Source of the DNA: JBBIKU01 sp037445245
Lineage (GTDB): Bacteria; Chloroflexota; Anaerolineae; Anaerolineales; Anaerolineaceae
NCBI GenBank assembly: GCA_037445245.1
Contig: JBBIKU010000047.1
Span: 1-14,980, forward strand
Direction of reading: 5' to 3'
DNA length: 14,980 bases
Position numbers and translations under genes: made by a program. Below, one piece after another: positions 7,377 to 14,093 of this stretch. Every line of letters starts with the position of its first letter. Positions within the stretch are counted from its first letter, which is position 1. The notes beneath the pieces were generated by a model. That model searched no databases and was not told where the DNA came from. It was given only the letters and a program-made list of their open reading frames with translations.

Positions 7377-8045
7377 ATGAAACATTTGCCGCCATCTTAT
7401 CGGCATTGCCTGCGATCTGCCTGCGGATTTCGCTATTCGCAACCCCCCGGGCAATCGCTCGACTTGTGCCCAAAATGTGGGTCGCCCACGCGCTTGATTC
7501 CTGTGCCCCCGCCCCCGCACCGCTTCAAGCGGAAATTCAAACCTGAGTCGGGCGTAGAACTGGAGGTGCTTCTCGACAACATTCGCAGCGCACTGAACGT
7601 CGGCGCCATGTTTCGCGTCGCCGATGGCGCCGGTGTTCGCCATATTCACTTAGCTGGCATCACTCCCACCCCCGATAATCCCAAAGTTGCCAAAACTGCT
7701 CTTGGCGCCGAAAACGCTGTGCCGTGGACACAGCACTGGAATGGTCTGGAAGCAGTACAAAGAGCAAAAGAAAAGGGCATGACAGCGGCTGTACTCGAAA
7801 ACTGCAGCGCTGCCATTAACTTGTTCGATTCAGACTACCAAATCGGGAATACGCCCATCTTCCTCGTGGTCGGCAATGAAGTGAACGGTGTCGACCCGCA
7901 CATCCGCACTGAATGTGAGATGGCACTCACCATCCCGATGTACGGTATCAAATCATCCCTGAATGTTGCTACCGCCTTTGCTGTGGCAGTCTATCACCTG
8001 CGCCACCGCGTATCGCACTCACCTTTAAGGAAAGTCAATGGTTGA
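7377..8045 (+). CDS. SPOUT (TrmH/SpoU-type) RNA methyltransferase with N-terminal zinc ribbon
   Basis: SPOUT enzymes use S-adenosylmethionine to methylate ribose 2'-OH or bases in tRNA or rRNA. The three SpoU motifs are clear in this 222-residue protein: N68-IRSAL-N74-VG with FRVADG, LVVGNEVNGVD (163-173), and IPMYGIKSSLNVATAFAVA (186-204), which forms the SAM-binding knot. Ahead of them is a small four-cysteine ribbon, C11-x4-C16 and C31-x2-C34, joined by a Pro- and basic-rich linker (residues 40-56) that could contact RNA. The ATG at 7377 is chosen because the promoter at 7341-7369 would start transcription at that base; the in-frame TTG at 7341 lies within the -35 box. The 3' end overlaps the next gene by 8 bp. 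The exact nucleotide modified cannot be told from sequence; TrmL- or TrmH-like roles are both possible. Confidence 0.85.
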   Translation: MKHLPPSYRHCLRSACGFRYSQPPGQSLDLCPKCGSPTRLIPVPPPPHRFKRKFKPESGVELEVLLDNIRSALNVGAMFRVADGAGVRHIHLAGITPTPDNPKVAKTALGAENAVPWTQHWNGLEAVQRAKEKGMTAAVLENCSAAINLFDSDYQIGNTPIFLVVGNEVNGVDPHIRTECEMALTIPMYGIKSSLNVATAFAVAVYHLRHRVSHSPLRKVNG

Positions 8046-8946
8046 TTTTGTGCCCGCCTATCTCCACCTGCTGGAAAATTCGCAACTTACCCAGCGGATT
8101 GCAAGGGCATATCAACGGCTCGAAAACTGCGATCTTTGTCCCCGAGAATGCGGCGTAAACCGCCTGGCAGGCGAATTGGGTATCTGCCGCACCGGCAAAC
8201 TGGCACGGTTGAGCAGCTTTGGCGCCCACATGGGCGAAGAACGTCCCTTGAGTGGCAGGAATGGATCAGGCACGATCTTTTTCAGCCGCTGCAATCTCAA
8301 ATGCCTGTATTGTCAGAATTACGACATCAGCCAGATTGATCATGGTAGCGAATTTACCCCGCAACAACTAGCTGAAGTTATGCTGCGGTTGCAGCGTCAG
8401 GGCTGCCACAATGTAAATTTTGTCTCACCCAGCCATGTCGTGCCGCAAATACTCGCCGCGGTCGAGATTGCTGCCAATCAGGGTCTTTGTGTGCCGCTGG
8501 TGTACAACACGGGCGGTTTCGACGCGTTCTCAACGCTTGAATTATTGGATGGTGTGATCGATATTTACATGCCGGATATGAAATACGCCGACGCAGCCAT
8601 CGCCCAGCGCTATTCTGGTGTCGCCAACTATCCCCAAATCAATCAAATGGCGGTGCGCGAAATGCATCGCCAGGTAGGTGACCTCCAGCTTAACCGACAC
8701 GGGATCGCCACCAAAGGCTTGCTGGTTCGGCACCTTTTTCTCCCGGGTGGACTGGCAGGCAGTCGGGAGGTCTTACAATTTTTGCATCACGAAATCTCCC
8801 CCAACACCTACCTCAACCTGATGGACCAGTACAACCCAAGCTATCATGCCCACAAATATGCGGAGTTGAATCACCGCATCACCACCCAAGAGTTCCACCA
8901 AGCCCGACGAATGGCAACCGAATTGGGATTTACAAGGCTGGATTAA
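8038..8946 (+). CDS. Radical SAM protein, PFL-activase-like (PflX/COG1313 type)
   Basis: The 302-residue protein has a canonical radical SAM cluster motif C85-NLK-C89-LY-C92 within a segment typical of pyruvate formate-lyase activating enzyme homologues of the PflX group. An N-terminal four-cysteine block, C31-x2-C34-x3-C38...C50 (CDLCPRECGVNRLAGELGIC), could bind a further metal or Fe-S cluster, as in that family. Downstream are VSPSHVVPQI, VYNTGGFD and DIYMPDMKYAD, family landmarks of the partial TIM barrel. The ATG has AAGGAAA 4 nt upstream and lies inside the 3' end of the methyltransferase gene, so translation is coupled. Members are annotated as activases, but no glycyl-radical enzyme is nearby and the biochemical target is unknown. 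Family confident, function open. Confidence 0.87.
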   Translation: MVDFVPAYLHLLENSQLTQRIARAYQRLENCDLCPRECGVNRLAGELGICRTGKLARLSSFGAHMGEERPLSGRNGSGTIFFSRCNLKCLYCQNYDISQIDHGSEFTPQQLAEVMLRLQRQGCHNVNFVSPSHVVPQILAAVEIAANQGLCVPLVYNTGGFDAFSTLELLDGVIDIYMPDMKYADAAIAQRYSGVANYPQINQMAVREMHRQVGDLQLNRHGIATKGLLVRHLFLPGGLAGSREVLQFLHHEISPNTYLNLMDQYNPSYHAHKYAELNHRITTQEFHQARRMATELGFTRLD

Positions 8947-8971
8947 GAAAAATAGCTCAAATTGAAACACA

Positions 8972-8995
8972 ATTGCAATAATTCGGTATTGCAAT
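8972..8995. promoter_or_regulatory. Paired ATTGCAAT palindromes (operator-like)
   Basis: ATTGCAATA (8972-8980) and TATTGCAAT (8987-8995) form a perfect 9-bp inverted repeat around a 6-nt spacer. The octamer ATTGCAAT is itself palindromic, so the site is also two palindromes 16 bp apart. The second overlaps the -35 of the candidate promoter at 8989-9017. It resembles a dimeric repressor site; function is inferred. Confidence 0.3.
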
Positions 8996-9017
8996 CTATG
9001 CAACAATATGCTATAAA
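8989..9017 (+). promoter_or_regulatory. Candidate promoter in front of the 9021-9067 stem-loop
   Basis: TTGCAA (8989-8994) and TATAAA (9012-9017) are separated by 17 bp. The predicted start, about 9024, falls at the base of the stem-loop that follows, and no plus-strand protein gene lies downstream before 11149. It may drive a short non-coding transcript or may be a chance match in AT-rich DNA. Confidence 0.35.
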
Positions 9018-9020
9018 TGG

Positions 9021-9067
9021 AATAGTCAAGCGCCTGGATGCCCCCCTCATCCTGGCGTTTGACTATT
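9021..9067 (+). terminator. Long stem-loop between convergent genes: terminator or small structured RNA
   Basis: Arms 9021-9040 and 9048-9067 pair over 20 positions with one T-T mismatch (9035/9053) and one G-T wobble (9030/9058), closing a 7-nt loop of six C and one T. It lies between the radical SAM gene and the converging rfbA, the place of a bidirectional terminator. Neither side has a proper U tract: UUUAACGG follows on the plus side and UCCAUUUAUAG on the minus. The wobble pairs only in plus-strand RNA (C/A on the other strand), suggesting that the plus transcript is the functional one. Confidence 0.5.
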
Positions 9068-9085
9068 TAACGGACAGTGGATCAC

Positions 9086-9961
9086 TCAGTGGCTTTGTTC
9101 GCTCACAAAACTGAGCAGGTACTGCCCGTACTGGCTTTGCGAAAGCCCTACTGCCAGCTTCTTCAATTGCTCCAGATCGATGTATCCCATGCGGTAGGCA
9201 ATTTCTTCGACGCAGGCAACCATCAAACCTTGCCGTTCCTCCACCGCTTCAATGAAGCTGGCAGCGCGCAGCAGCGATTCGTGCGTGCCGGCATCCAGCC
9301 AGGCAACGCCTCTCCCCAGCAGTTGCACCCGAAGCTGTCCCTGCCGCAGATAGACCTGATTCAAGTCTGTGATCTCGGTCTCGCCTCGTGGCGAGGGTTT
9401 CAGGCGCAAGGCAATCTCAATCACCTGATTGTCGTAAAAATAAATGCCGGGTATGGCGTAGTTCGAGCGCGGGCGAGTGGGTTTTTCCTCAATCCGCACA
9501 ACTTGATAATTCTCGTCTAGCTCGACCACGCCATAGCGTTGCGGGTCACGCACTGGATAGGCAAAGATAATTGCTCCTTCGGTCAGGCGTGCTGCCGAGC
9601 GCAGCGTATCCGGCAAACCTGTACCAAAAAATATGTTATCGCCCAAGATCAGGCAGACCGCTTCCTCCCCGATGAAATCCTTGCCAATGACAAAAGCGTC
9701 TGGCAGTCCATTGGGATGGTGCTGTTCAGCGTAGCTGAAACGCACTCCCCACTGACTGCCATCACCCAACAAGCGGCGATAGGCGGGTAGATCTTCAGGT
9801 GTGCTGATGATCAGGATGTCGCGAATGGTCGCCAGCATCAGCATCGAAAGCGGATAATAAATCATTGGCTTATCGTAGACAGGCAGCAATTGCTTGCTGG
9901 TCGCCAGTGTGAGGGGGTAGAGCCGCGTGCCGCGCCCGCCCGCCAACAGGATGCCTTTCAT
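9086..9961 (-). CDS. rfbA: Glucose-1-phosphate thymidylyltransferase
   Basis: The enzyme joins glucose-1-phosphate and dTTP to make dTDP-glucose, the first step toward dTDP-rhamnose and other deoxysugars. The 291-residue product begins with the nucleotidyltransferase signature KGILLAGGRGTRLYPLT (2-18), then SKQLLPVYDKPMIYYPL, the base-binding NGLPDAF region (84-90), the metal-binding LGDNIFFG (106-113) and EEKPTRPRSNYAIPGIYFYD. Length is normal for RmlA/RfbA. The start ATG at 9961 is in the ATGA overlap with the stop of rfbB, with GAGGAG upstream, so the two are translationally coupled. An in-frame extension to 10003 would run into rfbB and lacks family support. It is the second gene of the rfbBA pair; the genes for steps three and four (rfbC, rfbD) are not in the window. 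Confidence 0.94.
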   Translation of the reverse strand: MKGILLAGGRGTRLYPLTLATSKQLLPVYDKPMIYYPLSMLMLATIRDILIISTPEDLPAYRRLLGDGSQWGVRFSYAEQHHPNGLPDAFVIGKDFIGEEAVCLILGDNIFFGTGLPDTLRSAARLTEGAIIFAYPVRDPQRYGVVELDENYQVVRIEEKPTRPRSNYAIPGIYFYDNQVIEIALRLKPSPRGETEITDLNQVYLRQGQLRVQLLGRGVAWLDAGTHESLLRAASFIEAVEERQGLMVACVEEIAYRMGYIDLEQLKKLAVGLSQSQYGQYLLSFVSEQSH

Positions 9962-11046
9962 GCGCTCACTTCTCCTCGTTGCGTGTAATTGGCACGCAGC
10001 CATGAACGGTAATCACCTCGCTCGCGCATTGCAGCGACCCAATCGGCGTTTGCCAAATACCAGTCCACGGTCTTCTCCAGACCACTGAAAAAACTTTCCG
10101 CCGGTTGCCATCCCAATTCAGCCTTGATTTTCCGAATATCCATAGCATACCTGCGGTCATGCCCCGGACGATCGTTAACGAATTCGATCAGGTTTTCGTG
10201 TGGCACGTATGGAGAATCGGGCAGCCGGTGGTCGAGAATCGCACAAATGGTTTTTACGACTTTCAGGTTGGTTAACTGGTTGTCCCCGCCAATATTATAA
10301 GTGCTACCTGAAACACCACTCTTTAAAACACGATAAAGTGCTTCACAGTGGTCCTCCACATAAAGCCAGTCACGGACGTGCGTCCCGTCCCCATAAACCG
10401 GCAATGGTTTCCCCTCTACTGCGTTCAAGATCATCAACGGGATTAACTTTTCGGGGAATTGGTAGGGACCATAATTGTTCGAGCAATTGGTAATCAACAC
10501 CGGCAAGCCGTAGGTGTGAAAATAAGCCCGCCCCAGGTGATCGCTGGCTGCCTTGGAAGCCGAATAAGGCGAAGTAGGAGCATAAGCGGTCTCTTCAGTA
10601 AAGGCTTCATCCCCAGCACCCAGAGAGCCGAAAACCTCGTCGGTCGAAATGTGATGAAAGCGAACCGCCTCCCGCGGCAGCAAATTCTCAATCTGCCAGA
10701 CTTGCCGAGCAGCCTCCAATAGGGTGAAAGTACCAACCACATTGGTCTGGATAAATTGAGCCGGGCCCAGGATAGAACGATCCACATGCGACTCGGCAGC
10801 AAAATGTACTACGCTATCAATTTTGTGTTTTCGAAGGATGCCTTCCACCAAAAACCGGTCACAAATATCGCCGCGGATAAAAACATGTCGCTCTGAAGAG
10901 GAAATATCTTCCAGGTTTTTCATGCTTCCGGCGTAAGTCAGGGCGTCCAGGTTGTAGATCTGAACATCCGGCTCGTGCTGCAAGAGGTATCGGATAAAAT
11001 TGGAACCGATAAATCCAGCGCCGCCGGTCACCATTACATTTTGCAT
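9958..11046 (-). CDS. rfbB: dTDP-glucose 4,6-dehydratase
   Basis: This short-chain dehydrogenase-type enzyme uses tightly bound NAD+ to convert dTDP-glucose to dTDP-4-keto-6-deoxyglucose, the step after RfbA. The 362-residue protein has the NAD-binding loop TGGAGFIGSNF (7-17), the AAESHVDRS block (83-91), the catalytic STDEVFG (134-140, with D136 and E137), the YSASK pair (Y161, K165) and NCSNNYGPYQFPEKLIPL further on. All active-site residues expected for RmlB are present. The start ATG at 11046 has GGAGGAA seven nt upstream. It is transcribed away from glycerol kinase and overlaps rfbA by 4 bp. A weak -10 (TAAAAT, 11068-11073 on the minus strand) is the best promoter candidate seen. Confidence 0.95.
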   Translation of the reverse strand: MQNVMVTGGAGFIGSNFIRYLLQHEPDVQIYNLDALTYAGSMKNLEDISSSERHVFIRGDICDRFLVEGILRKHKIDSVVHFAAESHVDRSILGPAQFIQTNVVGTFTLLEAARQVWQIENLLPREAVRFHHISTDEVFGSLGAGDEAFTEETAYAPTSPYSASKAASDHLGRAYFHTYGLPVLITNCSNNYGPYQFPEKLIPLMILNAVEGKPLPVYGDGTHVRDWLYVEDHCEALYRVLKSGVSGSTYNIGGDNQLTNLKVVKTICAILDHRLPDSPYVPHENLIEFVNDRPGHDRRYAMDIRKIKAELGWQPAESFFSGLEKTVDWYLANADWVAAMRERGDYRSWLRANYTQRGEVSA

Positions 11047-11067
11047 CCCGCATTTCCTCCAACAACA

Positions 11068-11073
11068 ATTTTA
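11068..11073 (-). promoter_or_regulatory. Possible -10 box for rfbBA
   Basis: TAAAAT on the minus strand lies 22 bp upstream of the rfbB ATG. The hexamer 17 bp upstream (CTGGCG) matches TTGACA poorly, so this is a weak prediction. Confidence 0.22.
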
Positions 11074-11101
11074 CACCCTTCCGCGCCCCGCGCCAGATTA
11101 A

Positions 11102-11110
11102 TGATATGAT
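11102..11110 (+). promoter_or_regulatory. Extended -10 promoter element for glpK
   Basis: TGATATGAT is a TGn-extended -10 with TATGAT (5 of 6). No good -35 is visible. Predicted start near 11117 gives a leader of about 32 nt carrying a TGAGGT ribosome binding site just before the ATG. Confidence 0.4.
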
Positions 11111-11148
11111 AGCTACAGCTTTCCATCCCACCCGCGCTTGAGGTATGC

Positions 11149-12645
11149 ATGGCAAAATGTGTGGTGTCCATCGACCAGGGAACAACCAGTACCCGTTGTG
11201 TAGTATTCAACCACCAAGGCAAGATTATCGCCATCGACCAGAAAGAACACCGGCAGATCTACCCCCACCCGGGCTGGCTGGAACATGATCCGCTCGAAAT
11301 CTGGCAGAACACCACCGCGGCAACCCACAACGCTGTCCAGAAGGCGAGGATCGAGCCAGCGGATATCGCTGCAATCGGCATCACCAATCAACGCGAGACA
11401 ACCGTCGTTTGGGATCGTAAAACTGGTTTGCCTCTCGGCAATGCCATTGTATGGCAGGACACCCGCACCGATGCATTGTGTCGTCAGCTCGCCAGCACAG
11501 GTGGGAAGGATCGCTTTCGCAAGAAAACTGGATTGCCACTGGCAACCTATTTTTCAGGACCCAAGCTCGCCTGGATGCTCCAAAATATGCCGGGGCTGAG
11601 AAAAAAAGCCGAAAGCGGTGATGCGCTGTTCGGCACAATCGACTCCTGGCTCATCTGGAACCTGACCGGCGGTGCGCGCGGCGGGATCCACGCCACCGAC
11701 GTGACCAATGCCTCCCGCACTCTGTTAATGGACATCCACACCCTCACCTGGGATGATGCAATCCTATCAGAATTGGGAATCCCCGCCAGTGTTCTGCCGG
11801 AGATAAAACCCTCCGTTCATATTTATGGCTGTGCGGCTTCGATCATCGAAGGTGCACCTGTGGCAGCTTGCCTGGGCGATCAACAGGCTGCCCTCTTCGG
11901 ACAAACCTGTTTCAACCCCGGTGAGGCAAAAAACACCTATGGGACGGGCTGTTTCTTGTTATTAAATACCGGCACCCAACCGGTCGCCAGTCATAATGGT
12001 CTGCTCACCACTCTGGGCTACCAGATCGGAAACCAGCTAGCCATTTATTGCCTGGAAGGCTCGATTGCCATCACCGGCGCCTTGGTGCAATGGCTGCGCG
12101 ATAACCTCAAAATGATCAACAGCGCCAATGACATAGAACCGCTGGCGAAAACCGTGACCGACAATGGCGGCATCTACATCGTCCCGGCATTTTCGGGCTT
12201 GTTTGCGCCCTACTGGCGAAGTGATGCACGCGGCGTCATTGTCGGCATTACTCGTTACATCCATCGCGGGCATTTTGCCCGGGCAGTGCTGGAAGCAACC
12301 GCCTACCAGACCCGCGAGGTTATGGATGCCATGGAAACTGATGCCGGTATGCAATTGAGTACACTCAAAGTCGATGGCGGAATGGTGGTGAACGAACTCT
12401 TGATGCAGTTCCAGGCGGATATTCTGGGCATTCCGGTCGTCCGCCCTAAAGTCTCCGAGACCACCGCCCTGGGGGCAGCCTATGCGGCCGGACTGGCAGT
12501 TGGTTTTTGGCAGAATCCGGATGAATTACGAGGCAAGTGGGAGGTCGATAAAGCATGGCAACCGGCAATGCCCGAATCACAACGTAACCGGCTTTACCGC
12601 GGTTGGAAAAAAGCGGTCATCCGCACTTTTGATTGGGTCGAGTGA
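11149..12645 (+). CDS. glpK: Glycerol kinase
   Basis: Glycerol kinase (FGGY family) phosphorylates glycerol with ATP to sn-glycerol-3-phosphate, committing it to catabolism or lipid synthesis. The 498-residue protein aligns end to end with E. coli GlpK by eye: DQGTTSTR (9-16), ITNQRETT (78-85, with the glycerol-binding Arg-Glu), Y134 in TYFSGPK, GDQQAALFGQ (243-252, catalytic D244), NTYGTGCF (262-269), GLFAPYW and the C-terminal VDGGMVVNELLMQF, ALGAAYAAGLAVGFW. The HFYG histidine site phosphorylated by HPr in some Firmicutes enzymes is not seen, so that form of PTS control is unlikely. Glycerol transporter and glycerol-3-P dehydrogenase genes are not adjacent. Start ATG is supported by GAGG and by divergence from rfbB. 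Confidence 0.96.
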   Translation: MAKCVVSIDQGTTSTRCVVFNHQGKIIAIDQKEHRQIYPHPGWLEHDPLEIWQNTTAATHNAVQKARIEPADIAAIGITNQRETTVVWDRKTGLPLGNAIVWQDTRTDALCRQLASTGGKDRFRKKTGLPLATYFSGPKLAWMLQNMPGLRKKAESGDALFGTIDSWLIWNLTGGARGGIHATDVTNASRTLLMDIHTLTWDDAILSELGIPASVLPEIKPSVHIYGCAASIIEGAPVAACLGDQQAALFGQTCFNPGEAKNTYGTGCFLLLNTGTQPVASHNGLLTTLGYQIGNQLAIYCLEGSIAITGALVQWLRDNLKMINSANDIEPLAKTVTDNGGIYIVPAFSGLFAPYWRSDARGVIVGITRYIHRGHFARAVLEATAYQTREVMDAMETDAGMQLSTLKVDGGMVVNELLMQFQADILGIPVVRPKVSETTALGAAYAAGLAVGFWQNPDELRGKWEVDKAWQPAMPESQRNRLYRGWKKAVIRTFDWVE

Positions 12646-12670
12646 GATTTCTTGATCCAGCCTGAAGCCA

Positions 12671-12685
12671 GACGCCCGAGGCGTC
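12671..12685 (+). promoter_or_regulatory. Small hairpin abutting the ribosome binding site of the P-II-like gene
   Basis: GACGCC and GGCGTC pair perfectly around a CGA loop, and the strong ribosome binding site AAGGAGG (12686-12692) begins at the next base. It could influence translation or mark an mRNA end between glpK and the next gene; with a 6-bp stem, chance is possible. Confidence 0.25.
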
Positions 12686-12699
12686 AAGGAGGTTATCTC

Positions 12700-13035
12700 A
12701 TGGCGTACACAATCTTTTTCGTTCTGCACAACACAGATGAACTCCCCAGACTTTTATCCGCATGGCACAACCTTGGGATTCATTGCCGCAGCGTGATGAA
12801 CAGCACGACCTACGACCACCAACAACCCCCACATCGCATCCCCATGCGATTCAGTATCAACCCTACCCTGACTGCCAGCGAGAAAGACACGCTGAGTCTC
12901 TTCGCCTTCGCTTCCGATCTCGATCAGGTAAAACAATGCCTCGAAGCCTCACAAGAGATATTGGGTGAGCTCGAGCGGGACGATTCAGGCTACCTGCCAG
13001 CTTGGCAGTTAGCCTATCCGAGCAGCAAACAATAG
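12700..13035 (+). CDS. Small P-II-like (ferredoxin-fold) protein of unknown function
   Basis: The 111-residue protein is not firmly assignable. Its pattern is a hydrophobic strand (AYTIFFVLHN), a helix (ELPRLLSAWHNLGI), a strand (CRSVMNSTTY), a flexible loop with QQPPHRIP, a strand (TLSLFAFAS), a helix (LDQVKQCLEASQEILGEL) and a final hydrophobic segment (LPAWQLAYP). This beta-alpha-beta-beta-alpha-beta order, and the phrases 'VL...D.L...L.AW...GI', match small P-II-like proteins annotated in Chloroflexota. Such proteins often sense nucleotides and act on a neighbouring membrane protein. The ATG at 12700 has a very strong AAGGAGG site 7 nt upstream, which rules out the in-frame upstream ATG at 12652. 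It is 54 nt after glpK and 22 nt before the exchanger gene. P-II-like fold is an inference; gene reality is well supported. Confidence 0.6.
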   Translation: MAYTIFFVLHNTDELPRLLSAWHNLGIHCRSVMNSTTYDHQQPPHRIPMRFSINPTLTASEKDTLSLFAFASDLDQVKQCLEASQEILGELERDDSGYLPAWQLAYPSSKQ

Positions 13036-13057
13036 GTTTTAATGAGAGTCAATCCAT

Positions 13058-14047
13058 ATGGCCTGGATCATCTTCATCGCTAGTACTGCGATCATCGTCA
13101 TCGCTACCACGAAACTCACTGAATATGGAGACGCCATTTCTCTGCGCACCGGCTTGGGAGGTCTGTTCATCGGGCTAATCCTGATGGCTGGAGCAACTTC
13201 GCTGCCCGAGCTGCTCACCACTATCAATTCAATCCAGTTGGGAGTGCCCAACATTGCCGCTGGCAATCTTTTCGGTAGCAATATCTTCAATATGCTGCTG
13301 ATCGGTGTGATCGATCTGCTGCATTGGAAAATCCGCATTCTACGCATCGTTGCCAAGCGCCACACCCTTTCCGGTTTGATAGCTACTTTGATAATGGCGC
13401 TGGCTGTCTTCTTCGTCCTTGCTGATATTGAAATCCACATCGGCTGGGTCGGTCTGGATAGCTTCTTTCTGCTGGCAGTCTATGTAGTCGGCTTACGGGT
13501 CATCCGAATCACATCCAGAAGCCCAGCGACCGCCGTTGAGAAAATAATCATCCCTGAGAATACCCCTACCCTCAAAACGGCTGTGATCGGTTTCTTCATC
13601 GCAACGGCTATCCTGGTCATCACCACGCCTTACCTGGTCAGCAGCAGCGCCGACATCGCCGAAATCACCGGCTTGGGCACTGGATTCATCGGCACGGTTC
13701 TGGTTGCAACTGTAACCTCACTACCCGAATTGATAACCACCATTACCGCCGTCCGCCTCAAAGCGTATGATCTGGCAGTCAGCAACCTGCTGGGGAGTAA
13801 TATGTTCAACATGTTCGCAATCGGTCTCTCGGACGTGTTTCTCACCAACAGCCGCGTCATCAGCGTAATCTCCTCTGATTTTGCGCTGGTTGGTTTGATT
13901 GGGCTACTCATGACGCTGATGGCAACAATCGGCAATCAAGCCCGCCTTGAAAAGAAAGTCCTATTTGTTGAAATAGACACCCTGCTGATCATCCTGACGT
14001 ACATCACCGGCATGTATTTGATTTATGTAAGGGGCATCGGAATTTAA
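13058..14047 (+). CDS. Na+/Ca2+ exchanger-type (CaCA, YrbG-like) membrane antiporter
   Basis: The 329-residue protein is almost wholly hydrophobic, with about ten likely transmembrane helices and a short polar middle loop (about 150-170). It contains the two inverted alpha repeats of the CaCA superfamily: alpha-1 ATSLPELLTT (46-55) with GNLFGSNIFN (69-78), and alpha-2 VTSLPELITT (219-228) with SNLLGSNMFN (242-251). Ion-binding Glu residues E51 and E224 and the Thr-Ser pairs T47-S48 and T220-S221 are all present, so transport is likely. The positions equivalent to Asn81 and Asp240 of the archaeal NCX_Mj appear as N78 and N251. The ion exchanged (Na+/Ca2+, H+/Ca2+ or other) cannot be fixed. The ATG at 13058 has only a weak GAGAG; translation may depend on the P-II-like gene upstream. 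Confidence 0.88.
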   Translation: MAWIIFIASTAIIVIATTKLTEYGDAISLRTGLGGLFIGLILMAGATSLPELLTTINSIQLGVPNIAAGNLFGSNIFNMLLIGVIDLLHWKIRILRIVAKRHTLSGLIATLIMALAVFFVLADIEIHIGWVGLDSFFLLAVYVVGLRVIRITSRSPATAVEKIIIPENTPTLKTAVIGFFIATAILVITTPYLVSSSADIAEITGLGTGFIGTVLVATVTSLPELITTITAVRLKAYDLAVSNLLGSNMFNMFAIGLSDVFLTNSRVISVISSDFALVGLIGLLMTLMATIGNQARLEKKVLFVEIDTLLIILTYITGMYLIYVRGIGI

Positions 14048-14068
14048 TTCCTACCCGGCAGCGCAAAA

Positions 14069-14093
14069 CTGTCAAGCGTAAAACCCTGTCAAG
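14069..14093. repeat. CTGTCAAG direct repeat next to the transposase remnant
   Basis: CTGTCAAG occurs at 14069-14076 and 14086-14093, a 17-bp period. The second copy overlaps the final stop of the transposase remnant. It may mark the element end; the other end is outside the window, so a terminal inverted repeat cannot be tested. Confidence 0.3.

Noticed and set aside
8972..8995. The ATTGCAAT inverted repeat as a terminator for the radical SAM gene
   Set aside because: The stem has only two G-C pairs and no U tract follows, so it is too weak; an operator-like role fits better.
9698..9718. NGLPDAF in RfbA instead of the GLAQAF seen in well-studied RmlA, as evidence for altered nucleotide specificity
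   Set aside because: Similar GLxDAF forms occur in ordinary homologues, and all other RmlA motifs are intact, so it is not a convincing anomaly.
9962..10003. RfbA start at 10003
   Set aside because: The extension overlaps rfbB; MKGILLAGG at 9961 is the canonical N-terminus and sits in a coupled ATGA overlap.
12652..12699. P-II-like protein extended to start at 12652
   Set aside because: The extension would be translated through the hairpin and ribosome binding site and is Arg/Pro rich with no fold; the ATG at 12700 has the AAGGAGG site.
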